Shown here: piece after piece, positions 1 through 11,900 of the stretch
How the letters are laid out: the number at the start of each line of letters is the position of its first letter
Numbering within the stretch: the first letter of the stretch is position 1
NCBI GenBank assembly: GCA_013400155.1
Contig: VXBM01000098.1
Location: 124,001-188,000, forward strand
Reading direction: 5' to 3'
Length of the DNA: 64,000 bases
Source: Helopsaltes ochotensis
Taxonomy: Eukaryota > Chordata > Aves > Passeriformes > Locustellidae
Program-made: the position numbers and the translations under genes
The notes under the pieces: generated by a model
What the model saw: the letters and a program-made list of their open reading frames with translations, nothing else
The model's database searches: none
What the model was told of the DNA's origin: nothing

Positions 1-2569
1 AGGTGCTGCAAGGCCTTGTGCTTTCCTCACAGCAGTGGCGTGATGAGATGCTGCTGCTCCCAGACTTCTTCCCTTCACTCGGAGGTGACAGGAACATCCA
101 AGGTTCCTCTTCGTATCTCCTGCCTGGATTGTCACTTGCACAATGTGTGTGAATGGCCAAGAGGGGACGTGGGTGGTCCTGTTCTTCCGCCCTCGGGGTG
201 CCCTGTCCCTAACACGTTCCTCGTGAGCTATTTGGAGCTCCTCTCGCCTGAGCTGTGCCCGCGGGCCCGCAGTCTGATGGAGAAAAGATGAGAAAAGATG
301 GCTTGGCTCTTGTAGGAGCGATGTTGTAATGGCCCTTGTTCTCAGATGGCTTCACCAGGGAAGCCTCGAAGCCTGGGGCTTCCATTGTCTATTGTGTCTG
401 AGTAGTTGAAACTTGTGGGAAAAGCACTGATTTGGAGAACTTTTTAGAATTATTGCTCCTTCTCTCTTTTATCACTTGCATGTCTGTGCCGCAGTAGCTT
501 TAATCTGGTGTGCAACATGAATCACTTAAGAATGTGTCGGTAGCAGCTTCATTTTATGCCTGAAAGCTGGTTTCTGTTGAGTAATAAATAGAAATAGTTA
601 ATATTTGGCATACCTAGTTGTGGGCTGCCTCAAAAAGATGGTTCTGTCAGCTATATTTGATTTGTATTTAGAATGTTTTGCATTGCAAATCCTTGTTAAA
701 AATGCTTTTTAAATTTGAAGTGTGAACCATATTGCTTTTTCAAGGGAGCTGTACTCTTGTGTCATGTGAAATAACTTTTTATGTAAGAAAGAGGTGGTGT
801 TGCTTTCAACTCTATCAAACCAGGTTATGGAGGAATGTAAGTCTTCCCCGTGACTTGATATGCCAGATAATAGTAACTGGCAACCTATTCCCTTTACATT
901 TCTAAGAATTTGTAGTGTACAGACTATTTCTCTTTTCTCATCCTGTCAGTTTCAGTCCACTTTGAAGGGATTATGTTGAGCAGTGTGGTCCAGGTCACTT
1001 AACTATTTCGGAATTCGTACAAATCTGAGTAATTTTATTACTCTCTCTGGCATGAAAATCAAATTTTAGAATGATTTTCAGAATAATCAGTCAGTGAAGA
1101 AAGGTGCGTATTACCTGCAGAGTTCACCGAAACAGGGAAGCTGAGAGAGAGAAAAAGCTGAGAGAATTTATTAATGACAACTTATTTCTTTAGTTCTGAA
1201 ACAATTTGCATTTTAGGTTGTCCATTACCTTAAAAATGAAACAAATAATAATTCAGCCTTGGGGGCAGGGTAGACAAGGGCAAATGCTTATTTCTTGGTT
1301 TTCTTTGATTCCTTGGATGAAGGCATCTCTGAGAGCTGGAGGCCAGACAATTTTTGCCATGTCCCAGCAGAATTTTGCCAACCAGCAGTTGTAGCCCTGG
1401 CCATGGTTCAACTCATTATAGCCCCCCTCCCCCACTAGATACCAAACCCAGCATTGCAGGGAGCTGAGTGATCAGCGGCTGTTTCACCACAAAGAATGAT
1501 TTCTCTATCTTCCTCCTGCCTTGTGATATAAAAGAACCTGCTTAGGAGGCCCAAACGTGGAGTTTTGGCAGGGCTTAGAGCCCAAAGGCTCTTAGGTCAG
1601 GAGTTTACAGCTTCAGAGGCTGCAGCTCTAGTTCAGACTAGTCCCCACCACCAGTAACAGATGAGATGGGAACAGAAACTGTTTCTTAAATCTGAATCCC
1701 TGACAAACAGGCCAAAGGGGTGCTTTTAGGTGGGAGTACTTAGCTCTGTAGTTCTTACCAAAGACCCAGCAAAAGGTTTTGGACTCCCAACTTCTTTCTT
1801 GGTGCCCATGTCCCAGGGGCTGAGTAACACGTGGTTTCCCCTCTTCTGTCATGCTGGCACTGTCAGACTGAAACCAGGATTTGAGTCAGAAAGTATAGTT
1901 TAGCAATATCCTGTCCTGTCCTCTAGTGCTAGCATCCAGCAGAGCAGCTTGTGTTGGCTGCAGCCTCCCTTTCTGCCCTTGCTGCCCTTGTCACTGGGGA
2001 GAAGGATGTGAGAGGGGAAGTGTGCACGGGGTTGCCTCTCTCCAAGAAAGGCCCCTGTGAGCTGTAACTGGATGTGGCCTTGTGACTACAGATTGGTGTC
2101 TCAAATCACGACTTCCCGCCTGTGCTTTCAGCAGCCAGGCAAGATGTGCTGATGTATTTAAAATTTCCTATTTGAGCCACTGCTAATCATCCAGGAAAGC
2201 CAGGTTTTGTTCTTCTTGGCGGCCTCTTTTAGAGAGCCAAGGCTGTTCTGCTTTGCCTGAGGGTGAGAGTGAGATGGATGACACTTTGGTGTCTCTGCTA
2301 TAGACACCGTGCCTCAGGAGTCTCCCTGGAGCACTGCTGGAGTCACTTCATATTTCATAATTCCTTGCTGACAATTAAGTCAATTTGCTGGTGCAGGCAT
2401 GATGAAGCTAAGCTAGGACATGTTTCTTTTTTAGCCAAGATACGTAGTGAAAAGCTCACTCTTTGGCTTTGATGAAATTGAAAACTGAAGTATATCGTTA
2501 CCTCTCCCTGGCTTGGAACATGAATCTGATTTATCAGTGGCATTGGCATCCTCTTTGCACTTCTTGCTC
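1..2569. other. unannotated unique DNA, left edge
   Basis: I see no supported gene here. The first 300 bases are somewhat GC-richer, with a 91-codon open frame that matches nothing I know. The rest is AT-leaning unique sequence. On the minus strand at 1115-1140 a 26-base segment is bounded by a strong polypyrimidine acceptor and a GTAATA donor; it is too short to judge as an exon. The stretch ends at the assembly gap. Confidence 0.5.
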
Positions 2570-2751
2570 NNNNNNNNNNNNNNNNNNNNNNNNNNNNNNN
2601 NNNNNNNNNNNNNNNNNNNNNNNNNNNNNNNNNNNNNNNNNNNNNNNNNNNNNNNNNNNNNNNNNNNNNNNNNNNNNNNNNNNNNNNNNNNNNNNNNNNN
2701 NNNNNNNNNNNNNNNNNNNNNNNNNNNNNNNNNNNNNNNNNNNNNNNNNNN
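2570..2751. other. assembly gap (run of N)
   Basis: 182 consecutive N bases. The true sequence and possibly the true length are unknown. Open frames crossing it (about 2355-2879, either strand) are artefacts of translating N and carry no information. The right flank (about 2796-2829) is a T-rich tract, a typical place for short-read assembly to break. Confidence 0.99.
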
Positions 2752-5700
2752 CCCATCAGAGCTGGATATGTTTGCCGAGTGTCCTATTTTTTCTTCTTGT
2801 TTTTTCTTTCTTTTTTTTTTTCTTTTTTTGTAATGGGAGGAGGTCTCAAGGCAGCCATACCTTGATATTTTGGTGCTGAAGGTGGGAAAGCATCACTCCT
2901 CAGTAAGAAAAGATACAGCTGTGACCGGGGCCTGTGGGAACTCCAGTGGGCTTGGACTTGATTGTGGCACTGATGGAAGAGCACAATTTCATGATCCAGG
3001 GCTTTAGAAAAAGGGCACAGGCACTTTGGATTTGTGCAAACTGAGTACTCTCTCTCTTCCCCAGTGAGGTCTCCTGAATCAAGGGATTTGTAAAAAAAAA
3101 TTCCTTGGCCAAATGCAACACTCCTCCTGCTAGAAATATTGTTTTGATTTTTTTTTGTTAAGTTTTTATTACCTCTGTTAAATAGCTGTTCTATCTTGGG
3201 TCTAATTTTTCTCCAGTCGTGGCATGAACACTGCTGCGAATGTGGACTTAGTCTGGTGAGACAGAGAATGATTTAATGTCAGAAGTGGAATTTTGGGTGC
3301 TTTCTGGTTGTGGTGAAATCAGTTAATGAATTGGCTTAACTCTTTTGCTTGGGGTTGTTATGGGCTCTGTCTAGATGATGTTTATACACTTCAAGCATAG
3401 TATTTAATTTTCAATATCTGTACTGCAGCATATAATGTGTGTGTATATTTGCATTCTTTATATTTTGCTTTTAAAAAACCCCAACTAGCTGCAGTTTTAA
3501 GTGTTTCTTCCAGACCAGCTAAAGAAACAGTCTGAACCATCAGCAGTCTGCGTGGCAAATACAGAATACAAATCTGTATACAATATTCTGCAAATACAGA
3601 AGACAAATCCTATATTACTACTGAGACCGAAGAGTTTTTAGTTCTGATCCTGAATTTTGATCCCTTGTCAGTGCATATAATGAATCTATGAATTAGGTGA
3701 GAAAGAAAATGTGCATATGAACAGGAAATTAAATCAGTTGCTGAACAGCCCCAGGCTTTTAATTCAACTTTGGTACAAACTGGTCCAGGTAACCCAGAGG
3801 GCCGGTTCTTAGCAATACTGAGGTAAATCTATTAATACAATTTCAGTGGTGCACTGTTTTTATATTCCAGAAGTTTCTTTCAATTATATCTTCTTTTAAA
3901 TGCTTTTTCTTTTTCTGTGGAGTGTCATAATTGAATTACCTGCCATGTAGCATGCATGCTTATGTGAAGGTAGCTGATGGGAGAAGGGAATGGCAGGAAA
4001 GCTTGCTGTTGTTTATGGGTTGTTACTACTGTTCTCTTACACCAGTGCAACTGGTGGCTCACTTTTTTAACACCTGGCTTAGAGAAGGTGTTAAATGTTA
4101 CTTGTTAATGGATGTAGGATTTCTATTCTCAGCTTGCGTCAAGTATTTCATCTTAAGGATGGGAAATCCGCATCTGGTACTTCCGAAGCATTTTGCTTCC
4201 TCCTTTGTCCAAAATATTTCCTTTTCAGAGTGCATAGATGACTCTTTTTGGTACCAACACGTTATGCTTCTGAAGCTTAATACCTACATCACATGTAATA
4301 GCTTGCAAGTTTAATGAAAATGCTGATTTTAAACAAGGCATTTGTGTCACTCAAAAGATTTCAGTTTAAGCGTTGAACCTGGAAAAAGCTGCACGAGTTC
4401 TTAAATTTAGTGCAGGCGTAGTCACGTTCACTCAGGAAGGATTGTTCATACATAATTTAAGGACATATAAAAGTCTTGAAAAATGATGTGTTAAAGGACT
4501 ACTTCTCATTGAAGCTTTTTTTTTTTTCCCCCGGCATTTAATAAAAAGGCACTAAGTTTTGTTCTCTTTAAAAACTGCTCTCTAATCATGTAGTTCATTA
4601 TTTCAGCTTCAAAGTGTAGTCTGTACAAAGAGGCAATGAGGTGTATCCACATCTAGAAATTAAGCAATAATCTCTAGTTTAGTGTTTCAACAGGGTTTGT
4701 TCATTAGTGGGTACAATGATCCATTGTAAGTACTTGCTGTAGTCATGATGTTCTTAACAGTCTGAAACTTAAACTCTCCAAAATTATTTTTTTGAGTATA
4801 TATTCCTGACTGAAGTGGTGCCATGGGTACCAAATGTGTCTTGTGTAATGGTAATTGTTCTGTAAAGCCATTATGAGAAGGATGTCCAGCATTGTCTGTT
4901 GGTGTAGTGTGTGTGCATATCGACATGGCTTTGGGTTAACCAATAATTCATGCTTGCACTAAGAACAAGAGCAGCAACTCCTGACATGGCAGAATGATTG
5001 GAAAAGCTTCTTTAAGTTAAGCACTTTTAAACAAGTTGAAATAAGAGAAGAAGAAACAGAGGGACACTGGGAATCACAGAGAAAGGGGAGAATTAAAACT
5101 GAAGTGCTGCAAATGAGCGGGAGAAGGAAGTTGGTACTGAAATGCTGAAGGGCACATGGGGAAAAAAATTAGTGGTCTGATGGGTTTGAATTATTGAGGA
5201 TTATCTTGTCACTGAGTCCATGGAGTCACTAAGACAGCACCTCCAAATTATGAAGATTGGTCAATAAAACTACAGGATGTGAAAAAACAAGTTTTAATTT
5301 GAGAAGATGAAGGAATGATGGGCTAAAGGTGTGAGTGGGAAAGGGCCACTTGACCAAGGTGTTGTGAGTTGGGGCAGTAGTTACTTTGCAATTTGGAAGC
5401 TTCTCAGAAATTGAAATGAAGAATACTTTACCCTGAATGAGAGGGGTCTGTCTGTGTGCTTGAACTCCTCTTCTAGTACCTCTCTTCCTCTGGTACAGCC
5501 AAGCCAGGGCTGTTGTGGGCAAGGGCATGAAAACGTGGAAGTCAGCTGTTGTGAATTTCTTTCACAATTTCTTTCTGGATTTCTTTCACTTTTCCAGCTT
5601 TAGTGAAGCAATTTGCTTTGGGACTGGACCTAAATTATTTTTCTTGACAGTGTTGTGCAAGGTAACCGTAAAATGCTTACGGGGTAGGGAGGGAGAGAAG

Positions 5701-7030
5701 TCCATGTTTTTGGTTATTTTTGGTATTGCAAAAGGACTGTTGCAGTAGCTGAAGCACCTGTTGAGAAGCTGCTGATTTTCAGTTACATTTTACAGTGCAG
5801 ACTGTATGTGCAGCCTAGAAACTGCAAGAGTGAGCCCTGGTGTGCAAAGATCCCTGGACTCTGGTGGTTTGTGGGGAGGAGCGTCCTGGTGCGGTGCTGC
5901 TGGAGCTCGGACGCTGCTCTTGTCTGCTGCACGGCGCTTCTCAGACAGTAAGACTAAGTGCAAAGCCATAGCTCATCAATGATTAATTATCAGTGTTTAA
6001 ATCTGTCCCAAAGAAATGGCAAACTGCAGAATAACCACAGTTGCCTTCCCAGGGCAAGAGGGGAAAAAGGTTGGTGGTCCCAGAGCAACACTGGTCAGTC
6101 CCTTGCCTCTTAAAAATCGTCAAATGTTTTATAAATGGAAGCAGAGTTCAAATCACTGCTCTTTAGCTTTTTTGGGGAGCTCGGCATTGAATTTATTTAG
6201 TTGTTACTGTGGAGGCTTTGGGTCACTAGAGTGTGCTGCAGTCCCAGCCCTGGGCTGGAGTGAGCTTGCCCCAGTGCCTTCCCTGCCACTGGGAATTTTT
6301 CATCACGTTGCTTTGCTGTCGCCTGGGCAACTTAAGTGAATTTCCCCGCTGTTTTCTTTGTGTTGCACCCTGCTTCCCTGGCCGTGAGTGACTTGGTGGC
6401 TCGTTAGCTTGGTACCTGTGTGCCCCGGGAGAGCATCTTGCTGTTAAGCATTGTGCTGTCCCTATGGCCGCCTTTATTTTGCTGAGGAGCCCATGAGAGG
6501 TTGCCACGCCGATAGCTTATAAAGAGCTGGTATCAACAGCCTTTAATTAAACCATTTCTAGGTGCCGTGTAGTCATGTTTATGGAGTTCAGCTTTGGGGC
6601 TTTGTAGTGGTGAATGTGGGGAAGAAAATGCAGACCTCCTACACGCGCAGGGCTGTGTATAGAGGAAAGCACACAGTGTATACAGAGTTAGGAAATGTAT
6701 TGGTTTTATTTACCAAAAAGTCTTAGTTCAGTCTTTTTAGAATAAATATGGTCTGTTTTCTGTGTTCCTGCAAGTTATTCTTTGATAGAGAGGCACAAAT
6801 TGAAAGCAGTAAATTTTTTTGACATTCAGAGCTTTTTTGCTTGCTCAGGAAAACTTTGTAAGTTGAATTCCTTTCATATTTTTGGTGAAGGTTGAGGCAG
6901 TCTGGATGTCTAGCTTGAGGACAAATCCAAAACCGTAGAAATGTAATTAAAAGGTTTTTTATTACTTCTACTGTCCTGTCTTATTTTAATTAAGTTCATC
7001 CTCTGATGAAAATTGCGCTCTGAATTACAG
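2752..7030. other. unannotated unique DNA
   Basis: After a T-rich tract this is ordinary AT-leaning DNA with no recognised repeat or coding domain. At 5600-5667 on the plus strand a 68-base segment lies between a very good polypyrimidine acceptor (ending TTTTCCAG) and a CAAG/GTAACC donor. Two of its three frames are not fully open and I do not recognise the peptide. A small GC-richer patch with a few CpG lies at about 5880-5945. Confidence 0.45.
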
Positions 7031-7101
7031 CGGGAAATCCATAACGTCGTCTCTTCTTCTTGGATGAAGATCACGGTTGACAATCCTCCTCTGCGGGCAC
7101 C
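7031..7101 (+). CDS. possible internal exon, unknown protein
   Basis: 71 bases bounded by an AG acceptor (GAATTACAG) and a near-consensus donor (ACC/GTGAGT). Only one frame is open across it: phase 0 in, phase 2 out, 23 full codons. The peptide includes SSWMKITVDNP, which I do not recognise. The segment and its edges hold about six CpG in a CpG-poor neighbourhood, as expected of constrained or recently inserted sequence. Against it: the polypyrimidine tract is weak and no phase-matched neighbouring exon was found. A 173-codon open frame runs antisense through it (6910-7431); I regard that as chance. It could equally be a non-coding conserved element. Confidence 0.18.
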
Positions 7102-8675
7102 GTGAGTGTGACGTGAGGAGAGAAGCTCATCCGTGCAGGGAGCAGTTTTCATAGGGACAGGGCTAAAGTTGTGAGGCTCCATACAGAAGCAAGGGACAGT
7201 TGCTTTCCATCTGAAGTATGAAGTGAACCTGTGTTCCATGGAAATACATATTTTGCAAGTTGTGATAGTCCAAAACCAAAACCCCATTACATGTACATTT
7301 CTATACCTGCACATTTTGCAACTTCTTTTTAAAAACTCTGCTGGGAGGACAAATGCAAGTGCAGAGCCCACCTGAGCACCCCGATACACAACAGGATTGC
7401 CCACAGTTCTGAGCTTCAGGCTCCTGTCCAAGCCCCTCTTTCATTTCCCTCCCAGCTCTGTGTGCTGTTCCATGCCTCACGATTCCTCTCATGGCTCGTT
7501 CTGTGAAGCAGGCACACCATCTTGTGCAATTCAACAGAGAACTCTGGGAAATACAAGTGTGGATTAGGACAGGGAAAAATGTTCTGCTGGAGGGCCCCGT
7601 TCCTGTTCTCTCTGGTATCTTTGGACTTTGTGCAAAAAGAGGTTGCCCAGCTCTTTTCTGTTGAGCTTGTGGGGGAGGTGGCCAGATCAGAGCAGCTGAA
7701 TCTTTAAGTGCTGTTAGTGTTTTATAGCAACGTGATAACATTATTTAATCTGGAAATAGTTACGGCTGCTAATATGTCGGGAATTTGTGCCAGATGGTCA
7801 TTTTCTTGTCTAGAATGATACAAGCTCAACCTGAAAAAACCAAACCCCAGCCGTACAGACAGGTTTAGCAGCTTCACTGTGCATACACTGCACAGAGCAG
7901 TTGTGTCCAGTGTCTTTATTTGAACATGATGAACAAAGGTTTGGCATAGCAACTTCTGAAAAATAAAAATTCTCTTTACAGGCCAGTGAGAGATGGAGGC
8001 TTCTTGTTAATTTTTGTTTCACTAATACGAGAAATACTTTTTTGTTTTAAATTATTTTTGAGCTATATGTTAAGGCTGTAAATTTCTTTGGAAAGCTAGC
8101 AAATGGAACATGCCTATGAAGAGATTAAAGTAATTATACTGCAATGCTCCACTAGGAACGGAGAGCAGGCTGGGATAAAATTATTTGGAGAGATGCCAAA
8201 GCCAAGTTTGGTTCCGTTTTAAGCTAAAACTAATTAAAGTTGTCAGGTCTTACAGTGGTCAAAGGTTGCTTAGCTGCTACTTGAAATAAATGAATCTTTT
8301 CCTCAGTCAGTAACGCTAACAGCTACGTGATTGCAGCTGTCTCATAACAAAGCTCCAAGAACCTTCTAGTTCTTGTGTGTATGTTTCCCTTTGTGCATGC
8401 CTATTTTAGCATGTCCAATAGTATATCCTGGCCACAATATGGAGGTTTGAGTCCTTTTGTCTGTCTGCCTTCTCCTTTGTGATTTAATTTCACTTGTGAG
8501 GAGGAATTCTTAAGGAAGAAACTTCCTTAGGAAGCTGCTTTAACTCCTCCTGATTCAGAAAAGCTCCTTTGTGTCTGTATATTCTGTATACTTAAAATAG
8601 CCATGCAAGACTCATAAGAACATATATGGGTTCTTTCAGATGTGAAGTCTGATGGAATACTAGATTTCCTAAAAT

Positions 8676-8952
8676 ATTCCAGTACCCACAGGGAACCTAC
8701 TTTTTCCTACCTCCACAGGACGAGGTGGAATGGATTCAAACTGGAAGAGAGTAGGTTTAGACTGGATATTAGGAGAAAGTTCTTTTTGCCCAGAGAAGCT
8801 GTGGATGCCCCATACCTGGAAGTGTTTAGGGCCAGGCTGGATGGGTCTCTGAGCAATGTGCTCTAGTGGAAAGTGTCCCTAACCACAACAAGGGGCTGGA
8901 AATAAATTATTATTAAGGTTCTTTCAAATGCAAACCACTCTATGTTTCTATA
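8676..8952 (+). mobile_element. CR1 LINE 3' fragment
   Basis: Matches the 3' end of avian CR1 in order: the 'GGATTCAAACTGGAAGAGAG...AGACTGGATATTAGGA' section, 'CTGTGGATGCCCC', 'CCAGGCTGGATGGG', then a decayed terminal section ending CAAACCACTCTATGTTTCTATAA. Divergence is visible, for example in the degraded octamer tail, so this is an old copy. It is 5'-truncated, the usual outcome for CR1, and non-coding. An open frame of 74 codons within it is not a gene. Confidence 0.9.
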
Positions 8953-11900
8953 ACTCTTGTGCCAGATAAAATTGATCCCAAATTCTGTTGAATGAGGAGC
9001 TGTTGATCATTAGCAATGTTTCCAATAAAAACTGACATCCAAATATTCAAGTCCAATCAAAATATTCTCATGACATTTTGAAGGAGGAGTTTGTACTCCA
9101 GTCAGTGTTAGGTTTTTGTAAGAATCTGTATAGGGACTAACACTAATTGTAACAAGGATACACTATCCATATGTTCCCAAAAATGAGGAATTATTTAAAA
9201 GCATGGAATTGTAGATTGTTGTTCTTTTGTTCTTGTGATGTGGTGTTAGGTGTATTACTCAAGGTTTGATCTTGGCACGTTAAAACTGAATTTCTGCCAT
9301 CTTGCATCTTGCAGTTTGTAGGAGGAAAGTTTGCAAATGTGTTTTGATGTTTTACATACTCAGTTCTGGCTGCCTGACACAAATTTGGAAACTGCTTCAC
9401 TTATGCACCTGTGCATATGTGCAAGCACACATGTGTTAAAAAATACAGCCAAGCAGGCCGTCCCTTCATGCTTTTCTTATAGAGGAGTTGTAAAACTTAG
9501 GCACTGTTTGCCTTTTTTTTATCACTGTAGGGCTCAAGAGTGTTGCTGGGCCTGATTGCTGAGTGGAAGTGGTGGTTTTGCCTGTCTAGAAATAAATTTC
9601 CTTGCGTTGCTCATTAGTTCAACTCCAACACCAACAGCAACAACCAAATGTTGGTAACTTTCAAAACTGATTTTAAGTTTTATTATTAAATTGAGTGAGA
9701 TCTGTTGGTACGTTGGGAAAAAAGATCTGAGAAAACATGTAGAAAAAAGGTTGATGCCAGTTTTATGTACTACTACTGCTAAATAACCTTCTATCTAAAA
9801 TTCCACCAAGCTCTACTGTAGATTTACCATGAAGTTTTTGTCAGACTTGACCAGCTAAACTCCAACTGGGATAATGAATAATTTGGCCTTGCAGTTTTGG
9901 TTTTTTTAAAATCTTTTACATTTCTTTTGTTTTATTGTAGGGAACAGCTTAGAAGTGGTACTTCTGAGTATACCATGTGTATATACATGTATTTTACTAC
10001 TGATATCCTTTGTGTGTGAATATAATTAGGAGAATTGAGATGAGCTTAAAAGTATGAGTTGGGATTGAATGTCTGTTGACTTCCTGGGGTTTTGGGTGTC
10101 TCAACCCTGATATTTCATTGAAGGTATTGAGTTAAATTGACCTAGATATTAGTCTTAGGAAGTAAAAAAGCTTGGTGGCAGGCTGCAAAGAGGTACTTTG
10201 ATAGCAACTGTGTTGCCAAGGTATTTCTCATATATGAAAATTGTAAACATATGAGATCAAACTGGTTGTGTAAGGCTTGCTTTGAGTCTTTAAGTCTGCA
10301 GCGTCTGTGCATAATTTCAGCAGTCATGTTTAAGTGCAATTATGAAAGAATACTGTTTCCTTTCCTGTGAATTTTTGGTGTTGTAGACTTTACCCTTCGA
10401 GCAAATTCTTCTCTCTGTAGCTCTTCACAACAAGCTCTCAAAAGCAGCTACACAGAGGAGGCTTATTTAACCTGCCTGGAGTGGCAATCTAAAGCGACGC
10501 TAACAAACCCTGTGGGATTGGGATAACTCTTATTTAGAGCAGGTGCTCCCTGAGCTGGGGTTTAGCAATTTGTTGTCTCAAACTGTGAGGAAGGCAACCT
10601 GTCTGACCAGAATGTCAGTTTATGAAACTGCCATGGAGATGGCTTGAGTGATCAATGTGTAATGTTAAAAACTTAATGAAATCCTTTCTATCAAAAGGAA
10701 AAATAGACTTATGCTGAGTACTTTTAGAAAATCAAGGAAGTGCAGTTGCTGGGCTTCATTTTTGGGTGAAAGAATCTTGAAACCATTTATTAACAACAAA
10801 AAAAAAGATACATAATAAGCATGTTAGACTGCATGCTGTCTTTAGATGTTGCTCTCCTGAGAGCTACTCAGCCATGGCAGTTCCTCTATGTCTGTTGGAT
10901 GAGGAGGGCACTGTTCAATCATACTGTGCCATTCTGCGTTCATGGATGCAGAGAACTTGGGCTCTACATTGAGCACCAACCTCTAAATGCCAACTTTCTT
11001 AAGGCAAAAAGTATTCTAGGTTGTTTGCTGCTGTTGCTGTACATTTCCTTGTATTTTTTTGCCCAACTCCTATCTCACTCCCCATGGGAGTGGCCTTTCA
11101 GAACACACATAGCTTCAGTGTTAAACTTCTCTTATGGTAAAAATGATTAGTTGGATTCATAGTCAACAGGTCAGAAATGGACAGCAAAAGGACTGAAAAT
11201 CATCATATGCTCTGACATCCATAATGGATCAGTTGAGAATGCAGGGGGAGTGCAGGGGGAAGGGACTGTGCAGTTGGCAGGCTGACATGTTCTCCCTGAA
11301 AATCATCCCCTGTTTCTCTCATCAGGGAGAAAATCCTGGTTAAAGAGACTATTAGTCTTGTGTGGTAGGCATTTCTTCTTCTTAACAGTATCATGGAATA
11401 GGTGTTTCTCAGTCTTAAAAACCAAGCTGCTCAGGTTTCTCAGGCTCATTTCCACTAACTGCCCCTGCCAGCAGGAATAAGTTCAAATTTTCATAAAATA
11501 TGAAGGAAATGCTTCTGCATTTATCTTTTCCATTAGCACTGGTATCTGGAGCCATTTTTCCCGTGCAGTCACAAGTGCTGTAAGCCAAGTCCACCTTCTC
11601 TAAATCTTTTTTGTTCTGCCTTGTAATGGGTGCCAGTTCAATCATTTCAGCACCGTGAAGGCATTTGGGATGCCATGGAATGGCACCTAGATCTATATGT
11701 GTGCACTTCAGTGGTTAAAGCTGACCAAGGCAGCGACGTGAAGTGGTGCACTCTATTCCTAGAAACAGGAATAGCCAAGTGGCTGTAATTGAACGATTGG
11801 AATGTGATACCTGTTGGGATTTGCTGTTGGGTGCATTAATAAACAATAACCACTAAAACGGAGATGTGCAGCAATGCACACACACATGTGTGTTCCTTAC

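Noticed and set aside
2355..2879. Open frames across the N gap
   Set aside because: They exist only because N codons are not read as stops.
6910..7431. 173-codon minus-strand open frame, the longest in the window
   Set aside because: No recognisable domain, no good start or splice context, and a length that chance can supply in 128 kb of double-strand reading.
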